Shown in pieces: positions 7,966 through 16,018 of a DNA stretch of 24,403 nucleotides. The stretch lies in the NCBI GenBank assembly GCA_963169055.1, contig CAUJFU010000386.1, forward strand, positions 1-24,403, in the 5' to 3' direction. The position numbers and the translations under genes were made by a program. Position 1 is the first letter of the stretch. Each line of letters opens with the position of its first letter. The notes under the pieces were generated by a model that did not search any database, was not told where the DNA came from, and worked only from the letters and a program-made list of their open reading frames with translations. This DNA comes from Myxococcota bacterium (GTDB lineage: Bacteria > Myxococcota_C > UBA6777).

Positions 7966-9279
7966 GGGGACGCCTTCAAATCCAAATTCAGCGCGCAAGC
8001 TGTTGATGATAAAGCGTTGGTAAGTGACGTGTGCAGCGTCCGGCTGGTTGGCGCTAATCACAAACGTCGGGGGCGCGACTTGGACTTGGGAGATGTAGTA
8101 GAATTTAACGGGCTTGCCTTTGTGGACGGGTGGTGGATGGTAGCGCATCATCTCATTGAAGAAGCGGTTGAGTTCTCCTGTGGGGACACGCAGTTTGAAG
8201 GACTCGTAGGTTTGATCGATCAGTTGGAAGATGCGTTGGACGCGAGACCCCGTGATGGCGGAGCAAAACACGATCGGGGCGTAGGCGAGGAATTTCATCT
8301 TGTAGCGGATCTCTTCCTCGAATTCCTTCATGGATTCTTGGCCTTTGGGCTTGAGATCCCATTTGTTGACGACGATGATCACACCACGGTTTTTGTTGTG
8401 TGCGAATCCTGCGACCTTTGTATCTTGTTCGGTGATTCCTTCGGCAGCATCGACCAGAAAGAGCGCCACATCACAACGATCCAAAGCATCGAGGCTTTGA
8501 TTGATCGTCAAGCGTTCGAGGCGTTCGGTGATGTACTTTTGGCGACGGATCCCTGCGGTGTCGATGAAGAGATATTCTTTGTCGCTGCGTTTTACAACGA
8601 CATCGATGGCGTCTCGGGTGGTTCCTGCTTCGGGCATGGCGAGCAAGCGTTCCTCGCCGAGCAAGTAATTGATCAGGGTAGACTTTCCCGCATTCGGTTT
8701 TCCGACGACTGCGACGCGGGGGAGTCCTTCGTGTTCGTGGATGATCTCGGTCGCGCTTGGGATCTCGATCTGGGCTTGATTCATCTGCTGAAGAAGATCG
8801 TCAAGCATATCGCCGACTCCCACGCCATGCGTCGCGCTGATCGGGTAGATCGTCTCGATCCCAAGGGCATAAAAATCGGCGGCAAGGTCTTCTTGTTTGG
8901 GATTGTCGACCTTGTTCACAAGCAGAAAGAAGGGTTTGTTTTGTCGGCGCAGTTCGTTGATGATCTCCTTGTCTTCGGAGATCAAGCCGTGACGGGCGTC
9001 AACGATCACCAACACAAAGTCTGCTTCATCGATCGCCATCTGTGTTTGCTTGCGCATCGCAGACAGGATGTAATCGTCGGTGGTGGGTTCGAGCCCACCT
9101 GTATCGATCACTTCGATGGTTTGGCCGTTCCACTCGCACATTCCGTACTTTCGGTCGCGAGTGACACCGGGCATATCTTCGACCAACGCGTCGCGTTTGC
9201 CGATCAGACGGTTAAAAAGGGTGGACTTGCCCACATTGGGGCGGCCCACCAAGGCACAGCGGGGAAGTTTTTCTTCCAT
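7936..9279 (-). CDS. der: Ribosome-assembly GTPase Der (EngA)
   Basis: 447 residues with two tandem GTPase domains and a C-terminal KH-like domain, the diagnostic Der architecture. Domain 1 has GRPNVGKS (12-19), DTGG (59-62) and NKVD (122-125). Domain 2 has GKPNAGKS (193-200), DTAG (240-243) and NKWD (305-308). The KH-like part runs from about 350 to the end (FYYISQVQVAPPTFV, then INSLRAEFGFEGVPLRL). Der binds the 50S subunit and is needed for its late assembly. The start ATG at 9279 is directly followed by the first P-loop strand; the ribosome binding site is weak. It lies 79 nt downstream of era on the same strand, so co-transcription is likely. The C-terminus ends in HHH, and its last codons lie inside a 35-bp repeat unit that recurs downstream. 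Confidence 0.97.
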   Translation of the reverse strand: MEEKLPRCALVGRPNVGKSTLFNRLIGKRDALVEDMPGVTRDRKYGMCEWNGQTIEVIDTGGLEPTTDDYILSAMRKQTQMAIDEADFVLVIVDARHGLISEDKEIINELRRQNKPFFLLVNKVDNPKQEDLAADFYALGIETIYPISATHGVGVGDMLDDLLQQMNQAQIEIPSATEIIHEHEGLPRVAVVGKPNAGKSTLINYLLGEERLLAMPEAGTTRDAIDVVVKRSDKEYLFIDTAGIRRQKYITERLERLTINQSLDALDRCDVALFLVDAAEGITEQDTKVAGFAHNKNRGVIIVVNKWDLKPKGQESMKEFEEEIRYKMKFLAYAPIVFCSAITGSRVQRIFQLIDQTYESFKLRVPTGELNRFFNEMMRYHPPPVHKGKPVKFYYISQVQVAPPTFVISANQPDAAHVTYQRFIINSLRAEFGFEGVPLRLLFRHHH

Positions 9280-9358
9280 GGGATTCTCGACAGCTTTCTT
9301 TCGGAAGGAAGGGACGATGGTTCTCGATCCTTGATCGCTTTCTTTTGGGGGGAAGGGA

Positions 9359-10348
9359 CTATTGTTCTAATTCGCCGCCGTAACCGAGACGGCGAACAGA
9401 AGACATATCGCGGCTCCAGTTTTTGTCGACGCGGACCCACAGCTTTAAAAAGACGTGACAGCCGAGGAGATTTTCGATCTCTTCGCGTGCGCGTTGTCCC
9501 ACTTGCTTTAACATCTCACCGCGCTTGCCGATCACGATGCCTTTTTGCGAGTCTCGCTCGACGATGATCGTGGCTTCGATCCGAACGAGAGGTCGGTCTT
9601 GTTCGTCGCGTCGCTCCTCGTCAAATGCTTCGACCAAGACCGCGCAGCTATGGGGAAGTTCTTGACGCGTCAACAAGATCAGTTGTTCGCGGATCAACTC
9701 TGAGACCAAAAAACGTTCTGCCCGATCGGTCGCATATTCGGGCGGAAACAACGGTACGCCTTCGGGGAGAACCTGCAAGATCAAGCGCACAAGCTGATCG
9801 GTATTTTCGCCCGTCGACGCCGAGATCGGGATGACTTCTCGAAAATTGCTTCCTTCGGTGTAGCGTTGAATCAACGGAAGCAACAGGGATTTGGGGACGA
9901 TCTGATCGACTTTATTGATCACCAAATAGACGGGAGTTTGGGTTTCTTTGAAGCGCTGCAAGATCATCGCGTCTTCGCCAAAGCCCGGATCTTTGCGTGA
10001 GTCGTCGCGATGGGGCGTACCGATCTCCGAAGGGAGATGCGCGGCGATCTGTGGATCAGGACGTGTGGCATCCACAAGGTACAACACAAGGTCCACTTCG
10101 TCGATCGCTTGCCATGCGACGTTGACCATGGTTTGGTTAAGCGGATTGCGCGCTTTGTGAATTCCGGGGGTATCAAGATACACGATCTGCCCGTCGGGAT
10201 GATTTTGGATCCCACGGATCTGATTGCGCGTTGTTTGCGCAACAGGCGTTGTGATCGAGATCTTCTCGCCCACAAGATAATTCATTAACGTGGATTTGCC
10301 GACGTTGGGTCGCCCCACCAACGCCACCATCCCAAAGCGGCTCGTCAT
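9359..10348 (-). CDS. era: GTPase Era with C-terminal KH domain
   Basis: 329 residues. The GTPase motifs are GRPNVGKS (12-19), the switch region TTPVAQTTRN (33-42), DTPG (59-62), NKVD (145-148) and SAS (176-178). The KH domain carries GIVIGKRGEML (270-280). Era binds GTP and the 3' end of 16S rRNA during 30S maturation. It is longer than typical Era (about 300): residues of roughly 100-130 form a charged insertion (SEIGTPHRDDSRKD) before the G4 strand. The frame extends to 10729 inside the next gene; ATG 10348 is chosen because GGAGG lies 10 nt upstream and homology starts there. A sigma70-like promoter lies about 50 bp upstream, and der follows 79 nt downstream. Confidence 0.95.
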   Translation of the reverse strand: MTSRFGMVALVGRPNVGKSTLMNYLVGEKISITTPVAQTTRNQIRGIQNHPDGQIVYLDTPGIHKARNPLNQTMVNVAWQAIDEVDLVLYLVDATRPDPQIAAHLPSEIGTPHRDDSRKDPGFGEDAMILQRFKETQTPVYLVINKVDQIVPKSLLLPLIQRYTEGSNFREVIPISASTGENTDQLVRLILQVLPEGVPLFPPEYATDRAERFLVSELIREQLILLTRQELPHSCAVLVEAFDEERRDEQDRPLVRIEATIIVERDSQKGIVIGKRGEMLKQVGQRAREEIENLLGCHVFLKLWVRVDKNWSRDMSSVRRLGYGGELEQ

Positions 10349-10397
10349 CTCAATATTTCCTCCATCCAAAACCAAAGCCATCCGAACAAAGCGCAGG

Positions 10398-10426
10398 ATG
10401 ATGCCTCGCCTCGCTCCCCCTGTCAA
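10398..10426 (-). promoter_or_regulatory. Candidate sigma70 promoter for era-der
   Basis: On the minus strand a perfect -35 hexamer TTGACA (10421-10426) is followed after exactly 17 bp by CATCAT (10398-10403), a 4 of 6 match to the -10 hexamer. It sits about 50 bp upstream of the era start codon, in the gap after the Fic-like gene. Confidence 0.45.
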
Positions 10427-10448
10427 GCCTAACAACGTCTTTTCTACT

Positions 10449-10475
10449 TTATCCGAAAGAATTGTGATCGGAAGC
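10449..10475 (+). repeat. Degenerate third partial copy of the dispersed repeat
   Basis: TATCCGAAAGAATTGTGATC followed by GGAAG matches the first third of copy A (TATCCGAGAGAAGTGTGATC, then GAAGG) with only a few differences. The hairpin part is absent. Like copy A it lies upstream of a minus-strand gene, here era. It may be a remnant or a chance resemblance. Confidence 0.35.
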
Positions 10476-10499
10476 GTCAAAACGCCCCACAAATAAAGT

Positions 10500-11432
10500 T
10501 TATGAAGGGCGGCGTTTGGAGGCTGATCGCGCTTTTTTCCCTGTGGGAGCGTCGGAGACCGCTTTGAGTTTGCGTGGAGAACTGGCGGCTTTTTGGGTTT
10601 TGGGGGTTTCGCGTGCGCGTTTTGCGGCTTCTTCGCGCTTGTGGCGAGCCACCTTGTAGGCTTCGCGCTTTTTTCGCCGTTCTTCCAAGCTATTTTGGAT
10701 ATACTGACAAGCGCTTTCCACCGTAGCATTCATCGCCTCTGTAAAGAGGTGGCTCAACTCTGATTCGTTTTCAAAAGCAAGGGCTTCGTAATAACGAGCG
10801 CGTTCTGCCGTGTGGATCACCAAGGCGGGATAACCGTGACGCATCAAAAACAGGTTGGTCAACCAACGCGCCAAACGCCCAGAGAACCGACCGTAAGGCA
10901 TCAATTGCATAAAACGATAATGCAGTTGGGCTGCGCTGACGATCGGATGTTGCTTGTCTGCATGCAAACCATTGAAAAAATCCACAAACGCATCCAAACC
11001 TGCTCCCACTTCGTTGTGAGAGCAATGGCGGTGATAATAAGCGCCATACCGATTGTCATCTTGCCGCAATCCGTCGCTTTTTGCGTTGCTACGCAAACGC
11101 TGCACCATCGTCTCGTAGCAGCGCTGAATCAAAGCGCGTGTGACTTTTTCTGAGCGCCGTGCATCGGACAATTCGCGCAACCACTCGATGCAAGCATGAA
11201 GGTTTTTGATCTCTTGGTACGCCGGCAAAAAAGCGTCTGTGGAGATCACTTTTTGGTTCAAAGCGATCCCGATCTCTTGGGCTTGCAACACCACGCCCTC
11301 CATGCCGTGATCATGGTAGATCCAAGAGAGATCGAGCTTTTGATTAAAATCGCTCCACACAGAGCCATGCTTCTCCACCAACGTCACGAGGCGCTCGTTT
11401 TGGGTGTCGACTCGAAAATAAGGCAAGCTCAT
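10500..11432 (-). CDS. Fic-fold protein with degenerate active-site motif
   Basis: 310 residues. The central Fic/DOC fold is recognisable: AQLHYRFMQLMPYGRFSGRL (168-187), followed by LARWLTNLFLMRHGYPALVI. Aligned to the consensus HPFxxGNGRxxR, residues 178-189 read MPYGRFSGRLAR. The catalytic His is Met, the acidic metal-binding residue is Arg and the Asn is Ser. AMP transfer by the usual mechanism is therefore unlikely. The N-terminal helix with DHGMEG (41-46) resembles the E-G part of the inhibitory helix of class II Fic proteins. Residues 250-310 form a Lys/Arg-rich tail that may be coiled or bind nucleic acid. Start ATG 11432 has AAAAGGAG 6 nt upstream, preferred over the longer frame from 11504. 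It is downstream of the receiver-TPR gene on the same strand with a 130 bp gap. Confidence 0.8.
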   Translation of the reverse strand: MSLPYFRVDTQNERLVTLVEKHGSVWSDFNQKLDLSWIYHDHGMEGVVLQAQEIGIALNQKVISTDAFLPAYQEIKNLHACIEWLRELSDARRSEKVTRALIQRCYETMVQRLRSNAKSDGLRQDDNRYGAYYHRHCSHNEVGAGLDAFVDFFNGLHADKQHPIVSAAQLHYRFMQLMPYGRFSGRLARWLTNLFLMRHGYPALVIHTAERARYYEALAFENESELSHLFTEAMNATVESACQYIQNSLEERRKKREAYKVARHKREEAAKRARETPKTQKAASSPRKLKAVSDAPTGKKARSASKRRPS

Positions 11433-11562
11433 CTCGGCTCCTTTTCTCACATGGCCCTCCAAGGCGACCATGAAAATCAATGGTTTGCATCCACAAAAAT
11501 CCACCCCAAAAACGACTTCCCCTCCATAGTCTTTTTTGGATTGGCTGCTTCAGTCCCGTCTC

Positions 11563-13017
11563 TCAAGTCTTAAATGCTCTTGTCACCTGAAGCTCTAACA
11601 GCCGTAACTCCCGATAGACCTCTAAAAATGCGGGCGAAAATGCCAACGCCTCGCGATAAATCTGCAACGCCTCGTCAAAACGACGCATCTGCTGAAAAAT
11701 ATGGCCCAGAAACAGGTACGTTTTCTCGTAATAAGGCTCGGCCTTGCGCGACTTTTCCAAGTGCATCAAAGCAATCTTGGCTTGCAGTTGATTTTGCGGC
11801 TGAGACAAAAAAAGCGTCCACGCAAAATAGCATTCATAACGGGGCGAATTCTGCAGTTGAAAAGCACGCGCAAACAACGGTAATGCCTGAGAATACTCGC
11901 GCTGCCCTAACCATCGCAACCCCTCCGCAAAGGCTGCTTCCGCTTCGTCATTGAGCTCTTCGAGGCTGTCTTCCTCAGGATCATACAAATCCTGCGTGCT
12001 GTGCGCTCCCTGCGTGCTGTGCGCTCCCTGCGCTTCCTGCGGAGCATGCGTCCGCTCGTCTTCAAATCGATGGACTTGCTCGTTTCGGGAGGGCGGCGAA
12101 GAGAAGGGATTTTGAAGATCGCGGGGGATACGAGGGATTTCTTCGGCGGTAGACTCTGCGGAGAGTTCTTCAAAATCAGGTGCCAGCCCGTAGTTGCCGG
12201 TTTCTGCGAGCTCATCTTGTTCGGGATCTGCGTTGTGAAGAGCAGCGCGTTCGGCGATTTGGGGTGAGGAAGGTCGAGAAAAGATGGATTGCGCCCAATC
12301 TTCGGGATCTGTCAAAAATTGCGTAGGGTTGAGATCCGCCGCTCCTTCGCCAGACCAAGAAGAAGATGCGTGTGGCCATGACGCCGCAGCATCAGAGGGA
12401 GAGGGAGAGGAGTGGAAAGACGCCGCAGCATCGGAATGTTCGGATGAAACGGGGGGTGTCCACGGGGCAGAGGGGACGCCCCATGAGGCAGAGGCGGATC
12501 GTTCGGGCTGTGGGCGCGGAACAACAGAAGAGGAAGAGGGCGAAGAAGAAGAGGGAGCAGGCGTCATCCGTTGTGAGCGAGAAGGAAAGTTTGTGGAGGA
12601 CGAGGGGTGAGGAAAAGAATACGTGTTGCGTTGCAGTTGGAGCAAAAGGACTTGGAACAAAGCTTCGCGGGGTACGGGGAGATCGAAATACGCCATCGCA
12701 CGATAACGCGGCAAGGCAGAGTCTCGAAAATGCACAGCAGGGTGGGTATCGCTGACAAAAATCAGATCCACCACATCCAACATCGGTTGTTGCCGTACCC
12801 ATTCGGCAAACAAAAAGCCGCTATCGTCCTCGCGCATCACATCCAGCACGATGCAGCGCAGGGGTGTTTGGGAGGCAACCAATCGTCCTTCTTCAAAACT
12901 GGCAGCATAGATCAGGGGGATTTGGTGGGTGTGCGCAAAGGCCGAGAGGTCGTGGGCCAAGAGCGAGTGCTGTACGATCGAGAGTAAGGCCGGGGTTGGG
13001 TGGGTGTGCGATCTCAT
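11563..13017 (-). CDS. Degenerate receiver domain plus Ser/Pro linker plus TPR protein
   Basis: 484 residues in three parts. Residues 10-130 resemble a response-regulator receiver, with D59 in CIVLDV at the phospho-acceptor position and LIFVSD (85-90) as the next strand. The usual Lys of the K-P pair is Leu in FDLPV, and the acidic pocket near the N-terminus is absent, so phosphorylation is doubtful. Residues 130-340 are a low-complexity Ser/Pro/Ala then Glu-rich linker. It contains a duplicated GAHSTQ coded by an 18-bp direct repeat near 11995-12030. The C-terminus (about 350-484) has TPR-like helices (FAEGLRWLGQREYSQALPLF and FLGHIFQQMRRFDEALQIY). It is probably a scaffolding or signalling protein; no output enzyme is seen. 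Start ATG 13017 has GGAGGGG 3-5 nt upstream. Confidence 0.75.
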   Translation of the reverse strand: MRSHTHPTPALLSIVQHSLLAHDLSAFAHTHQIPLIYAASFEEGRLVASQTPLRCIVLDVMREDDSGFLFAEWVRQQPMLDVVDLIFVSDTHPAVHFRDSALPRYRAMAYFDLPVPREALFQVLLLQLQRNTYSFPHPSSSTNFPSRSQRMTPAPSSSSPSSSSVVPRPQPERSASASWGVPSAPWTPPVSSEHSDAAASFHSSPSPSDAAASWPHASSSWSGEGAADLNPTQFLTDPEDWAQSIFSRPSSPQIAERAALHNADPEQDELAETGNYGLAPDFEELSAESTAEEIPRIPRDLQNPFSSPPSRNEQVHRFEDERTHAPQEAQGAHSTQGAHSTQDLYDPEEDSLEELNDEAEAAFAEGLRWLGQREYSQALPLFARAFQLQNSPRYECYFAWTLFLSQPQNQLQAKIALMHLEKSRKAEPYYEKTYLFLGHIFQQMRRFDEALQIYREALAFSPAFLEVYRELRLLELQVTRAFKT

Positions 13018-13411
13018 GCGCCCCTCCTATCGGTGAAGGCGAGGCGGGGTGAACAATGAACAAAAGATCGCCTCGTTTGCATGGTCGGCCTCGTGGGTGG
13101 TGTTCCACTTTGCAGAAGAAGAAAACACCGCAAACATCTCAAAAGAAATCTGCGGACAAAACAGAGACGGCGGGCGAGGTGTGTTGTTGCGCTGCGGTAT
13201 GGTTTGAAACCACCGCACATCTTATTTGAAGCGTCGCCTCGAAAACACAAGCCTTCGCATCATAAAGCAAGTCGCCTTCCGATTTCAAGATCAAAATTTC
13301 CCACTCTGAGACGTAGGTGTCAACGCAACGAAACAGTCTCACCCTCCAAGCGATTCTGCCTTTCTCCCAAAACAGCACACCCCACCCGAGGATCGAACCG
13401 CCCGACACCTA
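13018..13411. other. 394-bp gap with nested inverted repeats, no gene seen
   Basis: No convincing coding frame or RNA gene. An 8-bp inverted repeat TAGGTGTC (13314-13321) and GACACCTA (13404-13411) encloses 82 bp and ends right at the stop codon of the TonB-dependent receptor. It overlaps TGAGAC (13307-13312) and GTCTCA (13336-13341). There is no T-run, so an intrinsic terminator is not supported. The promoter of the receiver-TPR gene should lie in the left part, but I could not pick one. Confidence 0.4.
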
Positions 13412-15577
13412 TCAGGAAAAAGAAAGACGCAAAGCGAGGTGGATATCGCGACCCATCGCGGGATAGCGCGAAGGGAACGGGATGTAGGATTGATCGAGAA
13501 GGTTTCGGACAGAAAACAATAATTGCATCCACGACATCAAGCGCAGATCAGCGCGGATGTGCATCGTCCACCAAGAGGCCGAAGGCATCCGCGCCACCTG
13601 CCACGGAGGAAGATAACGCGCTTCTCGCCCTGTCGCTCCTTGCGCCATGACTTCGATCCCGCCCCAGCCCTTCCAGTCGTAGCGTGTGAGCAATCGACCT
13701 GTCCAATTCGATGCAGGCGGCCAGATCGGTGTGGGAGGACGTGCGATACCATTGCCCATCTCATCCAACCATCCGATCTCTGCCCGCAAACTCCATCCAC
13801 CGATGATCTGCCAAGCCAGCGTAGCTTCCGCCCCCAACATCACGACTTCTTCGGTGGCTTGGTATTGGTATACAGGCAAGCCGCCCACAGCGCTTTGGCC
13901 GCGATACGACGCAGGCTGCAAAGCCAACCATCCCGAAAGTGCTTGCAAAAAGAAACGAACGGATGTCTGTACGCGCCCTGCCATCTGAAGCGTAAAAGTC
14001 CCCTCCAAAGCACGTGTCCGTTCTTCGTTGAGTTCGGTGTTGGGGATAAAGAAGGCTTGTCCAAACACTCCGAAACGCCCCATCTCCGCCATATTTGGCG
14101 TCCGAAACCCGTCGGAGAAAAACAGACGCACTGACCACGCTCGCGCATCGTGCAACTTGATCCCCAAATAAGCCGCATACAAAGTTTTGGCCCAACGCGT
14201 GGAAAGGCTCGATGCAAGGGCATCTAGATCGCGCCAATGATTGTGGACTCGTATCCCTCCCTCCATCTCGACACGCAGCCGATCCGCAGGCAACGACACG
14301 CGGCTTGACAAAAAAAACGACAAGTCATTTTGCCTTGCCTGCCCAAGAAAAGAACTGCCTCCGCTACTTTGCCCTGTTTCTCGAATCGTCCGATGCTCTA
14401 GTGACTCCGTCGAAAACTCCACGCCATAACGCAACAACAATACCGACCACGGGCGGCTCTCTCCGTGGATCAACCCGTCCCATCGCAAGTGTGGCGCTCT
14501 TTCTTCTCGCCACCCCACGACTCCCCCGCCCACCGAGGCGAGACGTTCCACCAAGCGATCTTCTTCTAAGAATTGCACACCAAACATCCCGCGCAGCCGC
14601 GTTTTCAAAAAAGGCAAGGCCAGACGGCTGTCCACATACCCAAGATGTTGTTGTCGCCCCAACACCACCCGATCACCATACGGCGGCAACTGATCCACAC
14701 GCACAGCATCTCGCAACCAACCGACCGTGTAAAACAAACGATTTTCCCAAACGCGTGCGGGTGATGAAAACCGCAGCTTTGCAGACAAATTCCCTCGTTG
14801 ATAACCGCTCTCAGGCACAACTTCCCCCCCGCCTGTACGCATCGCTTGCATCCCTTCATACCCCCCGCTGAGCCGCGCACCAAAGATCGGCATCCCCACC
14901 CATGCCTTCGCAAATCCACTTCCTCCCTGCGCGCCGCTCGTATAATGCCCTTCGACCACACCTCCACCTCGCCAACTCCTCCAACCACCGCCTTCTTCCC
15001 AACCATCCCCCTCCGTTCGCAACAGCAACCCACCCAACAACCCGTGATCTCCCAAATACACCGATGTCGGCCCTCGCAGCAACGTCACTTCTTTCACATC
15101 CCACAGCGCCAAACCCGCCAACGGTCGCTCTCCCACCAACTCTTCCACCCCCCGCAACAACGGCAATCCATCCAAACGAATCGCCACCCGCCCTCCTCCA
15201 CCGCCTCGCAACCACAACGAACCCCCCGCAGGATCGCTGCCGCCCCACGAAACACCTCCCAAGTCCCCTAGCCACTCCCCAAACGAACGTGCGACAAGTT
15301 GCGTCATGCGTTGCCCGTAAAGATGCCCCTGACTCCATAACGCGGCAAATTGCGCAAAAGACAGCGATTCGCTTGGATCCTCACCATCCACAATCCCCGC
15401 AGTACTTGACTTTTGCGTGTTGCCTTGTTGACCTCGATCCGCTTTTGTGGTCTCTTTGTTTCTTTGCTTGGAACCCCTCGCGGATGTTTCCCCATACACC
15501 AAAAAAGGAAGCCACAACCCGTGGGCCACCCAACACAACCAAACCCTCACAAGACACCGCCCCACACGTCCCCACAT
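13412..15577 (-). CDS. TonB-dependent outer-membrane receptor
   Basis: 721 residues. The N-terminus has Arg residues followed by a hydrophobic stretch (VWLCWVAHGLWLPFLVYG), a plausible signal peptide ending near residue 29. A 45-residue polar linker follows. A plug domain spans about 80-200 (LWLRGGGGGRVAIRLDGLPL, then VKEVTLLRGPTSVYLG), and the remainder is a beta-barrel with alternating aromatic strands. It ends in RNLLDQSYI, PAMGRDIHLAL and a terminal RLSFS, as in TonB-dependent receptors. The family imports siderophores, cobalamin or other ligands using TonB energy. The substrate cannot be told, and no riboswitch was found upstream. The frame extends to 16447 across the start of the RT gene; ATG 15577 fits the signal peptide and has GAGAG 7 nt upstream. 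Codons are G-ending, unlike the neighbouring RT gene. Confidence 0.9.
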   Translation of the reverse strand: MWGRVGRCLVRVWLCWVAHGLWLPFLVYGETSARGSKQRNKETTKADRGQQGNTQKSSTAGIVDGEDPSESLSFAQFAALWSQGHLYGQRMTQLVARSFGEWLGDLGGVSWGGSDPAGGSLWLRGGGGGRVAIRLDGLPLLRGVEELVGERPLAGLALWDVKEVTLLRGPTSVYLGDHGLLGGLLLRTEGDGWEEGGGWRSWRGGGVVEGHYTSGAQGGSGFAKAWVGMPIFGARLSGGYEGMQAMRTGGGEVVPESGYQRGNLSAKLRFSSPARVWENRLFYTVGWLRDAVRVDQLPPYGDRVVLGRQQHLGYVDSRLALPFLKTRLRGMFGVQFLEEDRLVERLASVGGGVVGWREERAPHLRWDGLIHGESRPWSVLLLRYGVEFSTESLEHRTIRETGQSSGGSSFLGQARQNDLSFFLSSRVSLPADRLRVEMEGGIRVHNHWRDLDALASSLSTRWAKTLYAAYLGIKLHDARAWSVRLFFSDGFRTPNMAEMGRFGVFGQAFFIPNTELNEERTRALEGTFTLQMAGRVQTSVRFFLQALSGWLALQPASYRGQSAVGGLPVYQYQATEEVVMLGAEATLAWQIIGGWSLRAEIGWLDEMGNGIARPPTPIWPPASNWTGRLLTRYDWKGWGGIEVMAQGATGREARYLPPWQVARMPSASWWTMHIRADLRLMSWMQLLFSVRNLLDQSYIPFPSRYPAMGRDIHLALRLSFS

Positions 15578-16018
15578 GGGCCGCTCTCTTCGCGCTCTTG
15601 TTGTCTTGTGTGTTCTGTTCGACAAACGCACCGCGTGGAGTGCTTTTTGGGTTCCACCAAACACCATACAAACTCCAAAACATCCATCCCATCGGGTTTG
15701 GGTGTTTTTCGGGGCCTCATCCGCAGATGCCCGCACCACCGCACTTCTGCTCAACAGCCCCCCACTTCGCAACGCACGATAACTGGAAAGACACGAGGCC
15801 GCAAGCCACCTTTCGTCTGTGCTTCTTCTCTCCCCCCTGCGCCCCGAGAGAGGATATCCCCCCAAGCCCAAGCCGCCTCCTTTCCTTTCTTTGCGTCCTG
15901 TGAGCATATTGCTCTTCGTTCCAAACAGTTTCCTATTCACGGTCTTTTCTCGTAAACACCGCGAGGTTCGCCCCCGCAACCTCCGTCGTCCTAGTGAGCC
16001 TTGTAAGGAGAGGGTTAG
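15578..16018. other. 441-bp gap upstream of the tandem RT, candidate template-RNA or promoter region
   Basis: This gap between the divergent TonB receptor and RT genes holds no convincing gene. Hairpins on the RT strand are 15711-15732 (CATC/GATG inside GGG/CCC), 15789-15818 (AGAC/GTCT enclosing GA/TC and GGC/GCC) and 15963-15983 (GAGGTT/AACCTC). The RT ribosome binding site AAGGAG is at 16005-16010. Retron-type RTs normally have their msr-msd RNA just upstream, so the place fits. However, I found no long a1/a2 inverted repeat and no conserved branching motif. The assignment as RNA is speculative. Confidence 0.3.

Noticed and set aside
7828-9567. Long plus-strand frame of 579 codons
   Set aside because: It is antisense to der, whose GTPase motifs are unmistakable; its Asp/Val/Phe-rich composition is the mirror of der codons.
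13385-13411. tRNA-like GGTTCGATCC on the minus strand
   Set aside because: The bases around it do not form a T-arm stem, and no acceptor or anticodon arm is visible.
15578-16018. Retron a1/a2 end repeats or cobalamin riboswitch
   Set aside because: I could not find a long complementary pair framing the gap, nor conserved cobalamin-box sequence upstream of the TonB receptor.
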